Notes: generated by a model from the sequence alone, not told the origin. Numbered from the stretch's first letter, positions 1-7,310 are shown. The stretch: 14,468 nt of DNA from Baffinella frigidus (GCA_026770585.1 MU646688.1:190603-205070), one strand, 5' to 3'. Program-made: numbers and translations.

Positions 1-237
1 CAACAATCCACACCCATGGGAACACTGCTACCACTGTTGGACTTTTGGGAAACACTACCCTGACCAATGCCTCGAACCCCAACAGAAATCATGTCCCCCT
101 GACTTTAAAACTGAACCAAAGAGCCTGTATAAAGCTAACTCGGCAGCATACAACAAGTTCAAAAGACAAAAAAAGGCAACAGGTAACACGTCAGGAGGAG
201 AGCCAGCTCAAGGGCAACAAACAAAACCATAAATAAT
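1..237. other. unassigned sequence at left edge
   Basis: No exon, RNA or repeat could be recognised here. An open frame of 63 codons exists on the plus strand, but its composition (Asn, Lys, Gln, Thr rich) gives no family signal. If the minus-strand kinase-like exon at 2315-2416 is real, this stretch would belong to its first intron or to a later exon that I cannot see. Confidence 0.3.
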
Positions 238-548
238 AAAACACTAAACACTATACCAGATACCCAACTCCAAGACCTTAAACCTGAAACCCAAAACCTA
301 GAACCCTAAATCTTAAACCCCAAACCTCACCTCCAAATCCAAACTCCAAAACCCCATACCTCACAAACCCAAAGCCCGACACCCGACACATGCAAACCCC
401 AAACCCCAAACCAAAACCAAAAGCACAACACACCACATCCGAAAATCCAAACGCCAAACCTGAAATCTGAAACACCACAACCAAACCCCAAATCCCAAAT
501 CCCAACCAATGAACCCCAAACCCAAAACCCGAAAACCCAAACCTGACA
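238..548. repeat. degenerate telomere-type repeat field, CCAAACCC dialect
   Basis: The plus strand is a run of loosely repeated seven- to eight-base words such as CCCAAAACC, CCCCAAACC, ACCTGAAA and CCCTAAA. These look like eroded copies of the CCCTAAA telomere-type monomer, with CCCCAAA and CCAAAC words dominating locally. G is nearly absent on this strand. The open frames seen on the minus strand (GFGFGV-type proteins) are translations of the repeat and are not genes. Confidence 0.85.
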
Positions 549-582
549 CTCAAAGCTAAACAGGAGAGAGACCTCAAAGACC

Positions 583-760
583 TAAAGGGGGAGGGGGGCG
601 GGGAGGGACGGATGGGGGGAGGGAGAGAGGGAGAGAAGGAGGAACAGGGGGAGAGAGGAAGGAGGGAAAGGTTGAGCGGAGGGAAGAAGGGGAGAGAGAG
701 CGAAGGAGGAAGAAGAGGAGGCATGAAAAAAGAAAGGAGAGGAAGGAACCCTTCAAGGGG
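583..760. repeat. polypurine tract (GGGA/GAGA rich)
   Basis: About 175 bases of almost pure purine on the plus strand, made of GGGAGA, GAGAGG and GGAAGG words, following directly on the CCAAACCC field. The complementary strand is polypyrimidine, so the Pro/Ser/Leu-rich minus-strand frames here are low-complexity artefacts. Tracts of this kind can form triplex (H-DNA); that is general knowledge, not shown here. Confidence 0.8.
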
Positions 761-1120
761 GGGGGCTGCATGACGAGTAGCCTAAAAAGGGGATAGAGTG
801 CGGACGCCCAAACGTAGACGCCGAGCGGGGGTGGCGAGTGACAAAAACCTTATTGAAAGGCGGGGGAGCATTGATACGCTCGTTGCTCAACTAAACTTGC
901 TTTGCTGATCTCCTGGTTGAACATGACCCTACTGACACCTGGTTGGACTTAATTCTACTGGCTCACACTGACACCTCGGGGCACATTAAGACCCTACCGG
1001 AGATGAGCCGGTCTCCATGTGTCTTTTGTACAGCTGCATTCTGTACAGCCACCTTTGTTGTTGATGTCCTGCTGTTGCTGCTTTCTGACGCTTGGATTGC
1101 CCTTAACTTTGCTGACGTCC
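761..1120. other. unassigned unique sequence
   Basis: No coding or RNA signal found on either strand. The right part reads into the first R2 repeat copy, so some of it may be flanking sequence belonging to that element. Confidence 0.3.
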
Positions 1121-1412
1121 GTACATTGGGGAAAACCCCTACACACCCACATTTTCTCTCATTTGCCCTCTAGTGTCTGGCTGATCTCATCTCATACCCC
1201 CCCACACAATCCCTCTCACCTTGTGGGGTATCCATGCCTGAAGCTCTTATACTTCAGCCATGGGATACCATGAGCCTCACAAAAGGCTGACTTGGGTTCG
1301 GTGTGTGTGCGGGCGCGCTCCTATTTTGGAAGCAATCAAACACCCCAACAGAGCCGCCCTGTATCCCCTCTTCACGAGCCTCTGCACTGGAGAGCGAAAC
1401 GCGATCCGGGTG
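1121..1412 (+). repeat. dispersed repeat R2, copy a
   Basis: First of four copies of a repeat called R2 here. Landmarks in order are GTACATTGGGGAAAAC, a GGTATCC word, GGGATACCATGAGCCT, CTTGGGTTCGGTGTGTGTGC, CAAACACCCC, and GTATCCCCTCTTCACGAGCC followed by GGAGAGCGAAACGCGATCC. The same landmarks recur in the same order at 3139-3462 and 3549-3792, and the last block at 2954-3101. Indels break the reading frame between copies, so it is not scored as coding. The class of element is unknown; no terminal repeats were identified. Confidence 0.75.
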
Positions 1413-1546
1413 CATGGTCCCGGGTCAAGGGATTAAAGGGGGGATCAGTCAATAGTCGTGGGCCTGTCCGGCACCACCAATTTGGTGGCGTGCTCTGATA
1501 AACTTTATCTCAGTAGACGTGCATCTAAATGGGGCTCGGGGTTCGG

Positions 1547-1596
1547 GGTTCGGGTTGAGTGCCACCCGCAAGGTTCGGGTTGAGTGCCACCCGCAA
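1547..1596. repeat. 25-bp tandem duplication
   Basis: Two adjacent identical 25-base units, each beginning GGTTCGGGTTGAGTGCCACC, at 1547-1571 and 1572-1596. They lie just left of the R1 element arm. Confidence 0.85.
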
Positions 1597-1663
1597 GACT
1601 GCTCACATACCAACAGTCCCCTGCGGGGTGACTGCACCTACCTCTGTCTCATCACTCGATTTC

Positions 1664-1684
1664 GGCTCACCAATTTGGTGAGCC
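1664..1684. repeat. short perfect inverted repeat
   Basis: GGCTCACCAA and TTGGTGAGCC form ten-base arms around a single central base. It touches the left end of the duplicated R1 arm. A related ACCACCAATTTGGTGG word occurs near 1474. Confidence 0.75.
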
Positions 1685-1815
1685 CAGGCTCTTTCCCGCT
1701 CCAAAGTTGAGCCCAGGCTCTTTCCCGCTCCAAAGTTGACGGGTTTGCACCGCGAGCTTTGGGTGTCAATTTGAGAATAGTCTGCGCCAGTCAAGCCGAG
1801 TGAGGGAGAGCTAGG
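1680..1815 (+). mobile_element. R1 element, isolated right arm with a 29-bp tandem duplication
   Basis: A 29-base unit (GAGCCCAGGCTCTTTCCCGC and on) is duplicated at 1680-1708 and 1709-1737. It is followed by AAAGTTGACGGGTTTG, GGTGTCAATTTGAGAATAGT and a GAGTGAGGGAGAGCTAGG end. The same order of words forms the right arm of the complete fold-back element at 7396-7723, and the inverted form occurs at 7449-7481. No matching left arm was found nearby, so this is probably a truncated copy. Confidence 0.65.
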
Positions 1816-1934
1816 GTTGCTCCTCGCAGCCGGCTGGGACCCCCCCCCTTACGTACAGAGATCCAACCGGTGCGGTCCGCTGCCTAGCTGGGGCGAGGCG
1901 GGGGCGCAGATGCGTGGGATGAGCATGCTGAGAG

Positions 1935-2045
1935 ACCCGTGACGCGCTTTCCAGCGTCGCGTCGGGGACGTTGGGTGGGGACGTCCCCCACCCCACGTCC
2001 CCCACCCCACGTCCCCGACGCGACGCTGAAAAGCGCGTCACGGGT
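1935..2045. repeat. large fold-back hairpin, about 48-bp arms
   Basis: The left arm runs from ACCCGTGACGCGCTTT through GCGTCGCGTCGGGGACG, and the right arm, read in reverse complement, repeats it with about two mismatches and one indel. The arms meet around 1981-1996 in a short CCCCCACCCCACGT repeat. A GC-rich fold-back of this size suggests a MITE-like element or an inverted duplication. Just right of it, GGAAGGGCCGTGCCGGCTG is tandemly repeated (2064-2109). Confidence 0.85.
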
Positions 2046-2314
2046 ACAGCCGCGTGATGGGGCAGGAAGGGCCGTGCCGGCTGGGGATTAGGAAGGGCCG
2101 TGCCGGCTGAGGTCCCTCTCTCTATAGCCCTCCCTCCCGCGCCGACTCTCTTGCAACTCCGAACCCCCTCTCCTTACCCCAGCCCCCAAACAGCCGCATC
2201 CAAGTCAAAGCACACAAGTCGCACTCAAGTCGAAACCGCACCCAACATTCCTCGCTAAGCTTATGTGCCAATCTCCCACCTTCCCACCGCAACCCCACAA
2301 CCCTTCTCCCTTAC

Positions 2315-2416
2315 CTTTCCCATCTCGTAGTTTCCGACTTTAGAAGTTGTCTCAACTTCTGGCCGTCTCTCCGCCTCCTCCCCTTCACCAGGCGGCGAGC
2401 CCGCGGCGGCCGCCAT
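2315..2416 (-). CDS. probable first exon of a protein kinase gene (SNF1/AMPK/CIPK-like)
   Basis: Read on the minus strand, ATG at 2416 opens a 34-codon frame that begins MAAAAGSPPGEGEEAE and ends KVGNYEMGK. It stops at AAG|GTAAGG, a near-ideal 5' splice site in phase 0 (exon end at 2315). Upstream in-frame Met codons at 2443 and 2530 are also possible starts. In SNF1/AMPK/CIPK/MARK kinases the catalytic domain begins with a pattern like VGxYELGKxLGxGxFG, and the exon end would fall just before the glycine loop. The glycine loop itself is not visible in the window, so the kinase assignment is an inference from nine residues plus the splice site. The remaining exons would lie left of position 1 or be hidden in 1-2300. 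Confidence 0.5.
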
Positions 2417-2686
2417 GTTCGCCTCACCCTCGGAGGAAGACATCTCACGCGCTCCCCGCAGCGCTTCCTCCAAGGACCCTCCTCCAAGACTCTCTCCCTT
2501 GATCGGCGGCAAGGAACCGCGCACCCCCAAGTTCTTCTGAAGTTCTGTCCTTCAGAGGAGGTGGGACAGGTGATGAGCCTGATTCTTTACGTCTGACGGA
2601 CGGTGCACGCGACAATCTGACCTGCAAATCAAATCGACTCGTTTAGAGGGGGGTGAAGCGTCCGTTTTACACAGGACCATGTTTAT

Positions 2687-2781
2687 CCCCGCCTCTAACC
2701 ATTGCTAATCCTATGGCAAAGTTACAGGTCTCGTCCAGATAAGAACTTTTCCCATAGGAACCTCATTGGTTAGAGGCGGGG
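2687..2781. repeat. fold-back with CCAAT/GC-box-like arms
   Basis: CCCCGCCTCTAACCA at 2687-2701 is the exact reverse complement of 2767-2781. A second inner pair, TCCTATGG (2709-2716) with CCATAGGA (2752-2759), extends the stem, leaving a loop around GTCTCGTCC. The right arm reads ATTGGTTAGAGGCGGGG, which contains a reversed CCAAT box next to a GC box. It sits about 270 bases upstream of the minus-strand exon start, so it may be promoter sequence, a MITE, or both. Confidence 0.7.
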
Positions 2782-2953
2782 AACACACAGTTATTTAGCT
2801 CGTAGTGACTTAAATCGGTACCGAGGCGGGCCCGTGCGGGGGGCAAAAAATGTTTTTTTCTGGCAAAAGTCAATTATTCTGAGGAAAAATTGTCAGCTTT
2901 TGGTTCGCTTCAACACCCTCCTCGTTTAGATTATTTCTGCTCAAGGTAATAAG
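2782..2953. other. unassigned sequence
   Basis: Short AT-richer segment with a T7 run near 2851. No gene, repeat or RNA could be supported. Confidence 0.3.
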
Positions 2954-3138
2954 TGTATCCCCTCTTCACGAGCCTCTGCACTGGAGAGCGAAACGCGATC
3001 CGAGAGCAAAAATGCTTTCTCTGCAGTCCTTTCTACGGAAGGGCGTGTCGTTGGCATATGTTGGGAGCAATTAAAACCTAAAGGACCTAAAGGACATGCA
3101 CGTACATTGGGGGAAACCTCTACACACCCACCTTATCC
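2954..3138 (+). repeat. dispersed repeat R2, copy b (3' part)
   Basis: Starts at GTATCCCCTCTTCACGAGCC, identical to that block in copy a. It continues through CAAAAATGCTTT, CTACGGAAGGGCGTGTCGTTG and AAAGGACCTAAAGGA, landmarks shared with copy d. It lacks the first part of the unit. At its end GTACATTGGGGGAAACCTCT occurs twice with a 37-base period (3102 and 3139), which marks the join to copy c. Confidence 0.75.
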
Positions 3139-3462
3139 GTACATTGGGGGAAACCTCTACATGTGTTTGGTTTGACATCTGAGGTATCCGTGGTTGGAGC
3201 TCCTGTGAGCTTAACGATGGGATACCATGGGCCTTTAGCCGACTTGTTTTACTTGTTTTATCCTGGTGTGCGGACTGACCAGAAATCGATATCGATACGC
3301 TGTCACATGCCCGATGAGGATACCTTTTAGCCGGTTTCTGCCGCGATCCTCTGCACCGGGGGGACTGAATGTGATCCGAAAGGAAGCATGGCCTTTCTAC
3401 AGAACCAGTTCCGGTGTCCGCCTATGTTGGGAGCTCGAAGAACCTAAAGGACCTGAAGGGAT
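3139..3462 (+). repeat. dispersed repeat R2, copy c
   Basis: Contains GTACATTGGGGGAAACCTCT, GAGGTATCC, GGGATACCATGGGCCT, GATCCGAAAGGAAGCATGG, CTATGTTGGGAGCTCGAAG and CCTAAAGGACCTGAAGG in the R2 order. It is more diverged in the middle than copies a and d. Confidence 0.7.
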
Positions 3463-3548
3463 GCTGTTCTCGTTGAATCTCTCCGCCTAGCGTGTGCCGC
3501 CGGTTTACCAACTTATTAAATCTCGCCCTTCCCCTCTGCGCTTATGCT

Positions 3549-3792
3549 TCAAACATGGAATACCATGAGCCTCGATAAAGGCTTGGGTTCGGTGTGTGTG
3601 CGAGCGCAGTCCTTTTGGACTAACTCAAACACCCCAAGAGAACCACCCTGTATCCCTTCTTCGCGAGCCTCTTCACTGGAGAGCTCAACGCGATCCGAAA
3701 GCAAAAATGTTTTTCTGCAGATCTTTTCTACGGAGAGGTGTGTCGTTGAGCTATGTTGAGAGAAATCGAGACCTCACGGACCTAAAGGATTC
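3549..3792 (+). repeat. dispersed repeat R2, copy d
   Basis: Contains ATACCATGAGCCTCGATAAAG, then CTTGGGTTCGGTGTGTGTGC, CAAACACCCCAAGAG, CGAGCCTCTTCACTGGAGAG, ACGCGATCCGAAAGCAAAAA, CTACGGAGAGGTGTGTCGTTG and CGGACCTAAAGGA. Reading frames in this copy are not conserved with copy a, because the equivalent open frame shifts. Confidence 0.75.
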
Positions 3793-3853
3793 CGAATTCA
3801 TCTCCACACGACGCCACTCGTGAACTCAAATCGACCCTGAATTTTGCTGACAT

Positions 3854-3876
3854 CATACGCCCTACCGTAGGGCCCT
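3854..3876 (+). repeat. R3 word, inverted partner at 12004-12026
   Basis: CATACGCCCTACCGTAGG followed by GCCCT matches the reverse complement of 12004-12026 with one mismatch in 23 bases. The word is itself a near palindrome (CCTAC.GTAGG). In this copy it is followed by CTAGGACCTGCCTAGGACCT, a short direct repeat. The surrounding 3800-4078 carries no gene that I can support. Confidence 0.65.
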
Positions 3877-4078
3877 AGGACCTGCCTAGGACCTCTTGGG
3901 GATCAATTTTGACTCCCTCGCCACTTGAAGGATAGAGTCAATACGCGTCAATAATTGCTGGGATTTGGTACCTCCGGAACAAAGAAACTGGCCCAAACTA
4001 CCAGCTTAGTAGTGATAGAAACCTGGAAACTGATTAAAAGTCTTCGCTGGTAATCATCGGCCGCACTACCCTAAACTA

Positions 4079-4709
4079 TAAAATCTAAACTCTCAGCCCT
4101 GAACCCTGAACCCTAAACCCTGAAGCCTATACCATAAGCTCTAAACCCTAAACCATAAACCCTGAACCCTGCACCTTAAACCCTAAACCCTCAATCCTAA
4201 GCCCTAAGCCCTAAACCCTAAACCCTCAGCCCTAAACCCTGAGCCCTAATCCCTTGACCCAAACCCCTAAACTCAAAACCCTAAACCCTAAACTCAAACC
4301 CCTCAAACCACAACCCTCAATCCTCAACCCTCAACCGGTAACCGGTAACCATAAACCCTAAACCCTAAACCCAAAATGCTCAGCCCTGACCCCTGACCCC
4401 TAAAATCCTAAACCTTGAACCCTAAACTTTGGAACCTGAACCCTAAACCCTAAATACTCAACTCAGAACCCAAAACCCAAAATCCTGAACCCTGATCTCT
4501 GATTCCTAAGCCCCAAGCTCCAAACCCTGAACCCTGAACCCTAAACCCTAAACCCTAAACCCTAAACCCCAAACCCTAAACCCTAAACCCTGACCCTAAA
4601 CCCTGAACCCTAGACCCTAAACCCTGAATCCTAAACCGTGAATCCTAAGCCATCAACCCTCAACCTTGAACCCTGAACCCTGAACCCTAAGCCCTAAATC
4701 CTAAACCCT
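4079..4709 (+). repeat. telomere-type CCCTAAA array, left block
   Basis: About 630 bases of degenerate CCCTAAA and CCCTGAA monomers with the C-rich strand on the plus strand. Some stretches are perfect (near 4541-4567), others carry CCCTCAA, CCCTAAG or CCCAAAA variants. A local TAACCGGTAACCGGTAACC word marks one slippage event near 4333. The mixture of perfect and eroded monomers makes this an internal array, not a functional telomere end. Confidence 0.9.
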
Positions 4710-4969
4710 CTGGGGATATCTAGGATAACCCCCATGCATGATTAATGCAGGCATAGTCGGAGTGACTTTACACAATTTACGTCCTATAAGTATTATAGAA
4801 GACACAAACGACCCCCCAGGGGGGATTCGAAAGAGATCCCCCCACGAGGTGGGGAGACACACTAGCGGATCCGCCCTGGGGCATCCTTCGTGTCTTCTAC
4901 AATACAAGACTTGTGTAAGGTCACGTACGCCGGCTATGCCTACATGGGGTTTATCCCAGATATCGCCAG
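4710..4969. mobile_element. 260-bp MITE-like inverted-repeat element inside the telomere-type array
   Basis: The left end CTGGGGATATCTAGGATAAC and the right end, read in reverse complement as CTGGCGATATCTGGGATAAA, start arms of about 80-95 bases. The arms also share CCCCATG, GGCATAG, TTACACAA and TAGAAGACAC in the same order. The centre holds small GGGGGGAT/ATCCCCCC stems. Both flanks are CCCTAAA monomers (AAACCCT on each side), so a seven-base target duplication is possible but cannot be separated from the repeat period. No transposase frame is present, so it would be non-autonomous. Confidence 0.85.
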
Positions 4970-5212
4970 AAACCCTAAACCCTCAACCCTCAGCCCTCAG
5001 CCCTCAGCCCTCAACCCTAAACCCTAAACCCTAAACCCGAAACCCTAAACCCTAAACCCTAAACCCTGAACCCTGAACCCTAAAACCTAAACTCTCAACC
5101 CTCAACCCTCAACCCTGAACCCTGAACCTTACACCCTAATTACTGATTACCATGATCCCTAAACCCTAAACCCCAAACCCTTAACCCTAAACCCTAAACC
5201 CCGAAACCTGAC
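4970..5212 (+). repeat. telomere-type CCCTAAA array, right block
   Basis: Same orientation and monomer types as 4079-4709 (CCCTAAA, CCCTCAA, CCCTGAA), ending in CCCCGAAACCTG. With the element at 4710-4969 removed, the two blocks form one array of about 870 bases. Confidence 0.9.
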
Positions 5213-5834
5213 AGTATGTGCCGGTTTAGGCCTCCTTAGCTTTCGCGAGTTTCCAGCACGCTCGCATGTCAAAACACTCTACTTCATGTACTTGAAGTCC
5301 TTCAGGTTTTTATTTCTCGCAGCGAGCAATCAGCAACGACCTCTGTCCGACAGACGGGCAACGTCCACGCTCCAAGTCTGATGCATCTCGTACACGGTAG
5401 TACGTCGGGCCGCCCCTTCTCACCTGCCTACTCGGCCCGGACCATCGAATCTTTGTGGAACGTGCCTCGGAGACAGATTGAGCGGTGTATAACATGGACC
5501 GGTCATAGCAGGGGGCTGTAATGATAGACCCTTGATCATAGTCTGGTATCAGTAATGGCACAGGTTCAGAGGTTAGGCAATGACGGTGAAACCTCTTGGC
5601 TGGCTCACTCGGGTTGGCCGACTACGAGGGGGGCTCGTACGAGCTCGTACGAAGCTTCGTACCGGTATTCTCTGCTGGTCCAGCAGCAACAAGATCGGGC
5701 GACAGAGACCAGACTTTTAAAGCTGAAAGGTGCTGACATACAGTAGTAAACCTGATACCCAACCTGTAGTAAGATTGGAAGAGCCATCTATTATTTTAAA
5801 AACAAATCTGTTTCAATTTCTGTTTCTTAATGGT
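5213..5834. other. unique region with two repeat tags, no confirmed gene
   Basis: No gene can be supported. Two tags link it to the rest of the window. CTCACTCGGGTTGGCCGACT (5604-5623) is identical to the left end of the R1 element near 7400. A segment at about 5347-5400 matches, on the opposite strand, the segment near 7040-7085. A GAGCTCGTACGAGCTCGTAC palindromic run lies around 5638-5660. Confidence 0.4.
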
Positions 5835-5881
5835 TTCCCGCCGACTTGGAGCGGTTCTATCCCGCTCCAAGTCGGCGGGAA
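5835..5881. repeat. perfect 20-bp hairpin with 7-base loop
   Basis: TTCCCGCCGACTTGGAGCGG (5835-5854) and CCGCTCCAAGTCGGCGGGAA (5862-5881) are exact reverse complements separated by TTCTATC. In a eukaryotic context this is not a rho-independent terminator. It could be the tips of two R1-type arms (both contain a TTGGAGCGG word), a very short MITE, or a small-RNA stem. Confidence 0.9.
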
Positions 5882-5887
5882 TCATTT

Positions 5888-6077
5888 TCTTCTGTGATTG
5901 ACTTTACAAGTGTTTTTATCTGTTTTTTTGCGCCGCAGGCTGCCTAATTTCGGGCGACATCTCGTACAAATGACGTTCATTCCCAAGAAACAGAAAACCC
6001 GCAATCGAAAGTCAATTGTTTCCACCTGAGAAACGTTCGGCCGCGATAAAATCACTTGTAAAGTCGATCGCAGAAGA
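5888..6077. repeat. 190-bp fold-back with 33-bp arms
   Basis: The left arm at 5888-5920 (TCTTCTGTGATTGACTTTAC and on) and the right arm at 6045-6077 are reverse complements with three mismatches. The interior, about 125 bases, has no open frame of note. It begins seven bases after the perfect hairpin, so the two could be parts of one composite element. Confidence 0.8.
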
Positions 6078-6208
6078 ACAACCCGGAATCTCCCCCACCT
6101 AAAAACGTCATAGCCCAACACGCTCGTTTCCATGTCCGGTACGCGACGCGAAATTTCATCTTACTACAGTGGCCATCTGTGTGTAAAGTTGATTGTCAGC
6201 AGGGAAAA

Positions 6209-6310
6209 ATGTCAAAAGTCGCATATCGCTGCAGTAAACACGAGGAAGCCACACTCATTTGGTACTGCGAAACGAAACGTCGCGTTCTGAACTTCCACAG
6301 TACGAAGTAG
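6209..6310 (+). pseudogene. 33-residue open frame resembling part of a B-box zinc finger
   Basis: ATG at 6209 follows a possible acceptor (GATTGTCAGCAG) and opens a 33-codon frame ending at TAG 6308-6310. It contains CSKHEEATLIWYCETK, which fits the first half of a B-box pattern (C-x2-H-x8-C). The later zinc ligands are not Cys: Asn and His occupy the expected places. No flanking RING or coiled-coil sequence was seen. It could be an exon relic or a chance frame; the assignment rests on three residues. Confidence 0.25.
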
Positions 6311-6761
6311 TGTCCTCACGTAGTTCCGACGACGTTCCGACCCAAAACGTCGCAATTTTGGTCACGAAATCGTCCATTAAAGGCGGGGCAGGGGCCGATT
6401 TGGTCACGAGGGTGGTCATCACGAAGGGTCATGTAACGAATCTTGTGTCTCACGCAGAGCCTTGTCTGCGGGGACCTCCGACCCAAAAACGCCACACGTA
6501 AGCGAACGCTCCTGAGTGCCCCACCCTTTTCCGGAACGCACACTCCACCTGAGGTGTAACACACGCGCCTTGAGCGATCACCGAAGCGTCGCCCTTCGCC
6601 AGGGTTCAGTCGGGTCGACGGGGCTCCGGATCGCGCCGCCAACTTGCGCCGAGGCGTTGTTTCGAATGGCGGCGAACACCGGGGGCGTCTACCATTGAGC
6701 GCCTTGCTAGGTGAATTGCTGGGTGAGCAGTGGGGGGAGGGGTGCGAGAAGGCGGAGCAAT
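6311..6761. other. GC-rich region without a confirmed gene
   Basis: Long overlapping open frames exist on both strands here. They reflect GC-rich composition: no domain, no consistent splice structure and no family pattern could be recognised. CGTCGCAATTTTGGTCACGA-type words recur near 6350 and 6400. It could contain the promoter of the hydrolase gene if that gene starts near 6762. Confidence 0.35.
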
Positions 6762-6900
6762 ATGGGGAAGAAAGAGTCTGGGGAGAGCAAGCGCGTGTCG
6801 CTCCGCAGAGCGCGATGGTACTCCCCCTGTTCTTCCCAGTGCCGTTGGTGTCCTCCGGAATCGTGCCGCTGCTCCAGGCCTGGCTCTGGATCGTTCTGAG
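6762..6900 (+). CDS. candidate 5' exon region of the hydrolase gene (unproven)
   Basis: Two possible starts are seen. ATG at 6762 begins MGKKESGESKR, a basic N-terminal stretch; a GT at 6797 would leave two bases of a split codon, the phase needed to join the hydrophobic segment at 7119. ATG at 6815 in another frame begins MVLPLFFPVPLVSSG and continues hydrophobic (LLQAWLWIVLSG), also like an N-terminal membrane segment. Neither has a strong donor, and they are mutually exclusive frames. This entry records where the start may be. Confidence 0.2.
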
Positions 6901-7118
6901 TGGACGTATCGTATCGTTCGGAGGAGGTGTCTCGGAACGTTCCGAGGGCGCATGCACCTTCAAGGAGGCCGGGCTTCCTGGAGATTCTTTCAACAGCGGC
7001 GAACAAACAAGCGGCGGCCATGATCCCGGTTCGGGCAGATGTCCTAGCACGCGATGCATCAGACCTGGGGCGAGGACGGCGTCCCCGACGCAGGGCTCTG
7101 ACCCCGCCTGGCGCGCAG

Positions 7119-7184
7119 GGTGCTGGGATGCAACGCACTGCTGTTCTCGTCTCTCGCGGCGATGTTTGCTGGCGCCGCATCATT
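7119..7184 (+). CDS. possible exon e0: N-terminal membrane helix of the hydrolase
   Basis: After an acceptor-like GGCGCGCAG the sequence reads VLGCNALLFSSLAAMFAGAA, a clear transmembrane-type helix. An in-frame stop lies just upstream at 7099, so an acceptor is needed if it is coding. The only donor giving the right phase is TT|GTTCCT at 7185, which is weak; joined to the single base that opens e1 it makes a Leu codon. Beyond 7226 the frame runs into CCCTGCA repeats. Confidence 0.35.
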
Positions 7185-7225
7185 GTTCCTCCCCGCCCGA
7201 CCCCCCGCTCGCGCAGATCCCCGCC

Positions 7226-7310
7226 TGAACCCTGCACCCTGCACCCTGAACCCTGCACCCTACCCTGCACCCTACCCTACCCCCCACCCTAAACCCCACA
7301 CCCCCACACC
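7226..7310 (+). repeat. telomere-type array, CCCTGCA/CCCTACC dialect
   Basis: Short array of CCCTGCA, CCCTGAA and CCCTACC monomers ending in CCCCACACCCCCAC. C-rich strand on plus, as elsewhere in the window. Confidence 0.8.

Noticed and set aside
278-724. 148-codon minus-strand frame with GFGFG and PPSLPP stretches
   Set aside because: It is the translation of the CCAAACCC repeat field and the polypurine tract, i.e. low-complexity DNA.
1292-1498. Open frames in R2 copies (1292-1498, 3544-3823)
   Set aside because: Equivalent frames shift between copies because of indels, so coding is not conserved.
2415-2540. Plus-strand 41-codon frame starting at an ATG with a GCCGCC context
   Set aside because: It overlaps the minus-strand exon in antisense, has no recognisable motif, and ends without a good donor; the minus-strand reading has an ideal donor.
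4079-5212. A true chromosome end (functional telomere)
   Set aside because: The array is internal, eroded, interrupted by an element and followed by a gene, so it is an interstitial array.
5835-5881. Perfect hairpin as a bacterial-type terminator
   Set aside because: The window has spliced exons and eukaryotic repeats, and there is no T run after the stem.
6316-7059. Longest single open frame of the window, 247 codons on the minus strand
   Set aside because: It lies in GC-rich sequence with equally long frames on the opposite strand, is rich in Pro, Arg and Ser with no domain, and overlaps more plausible plus-strand hydrophobic exon candidates.
6644-7228. 194-codon plus-strand frame
   Set aside because: Only its middle (from 6815) looks protein-like. 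The rest is compositionally biased and runs through a probable acceptor at 7118 in a different frame.
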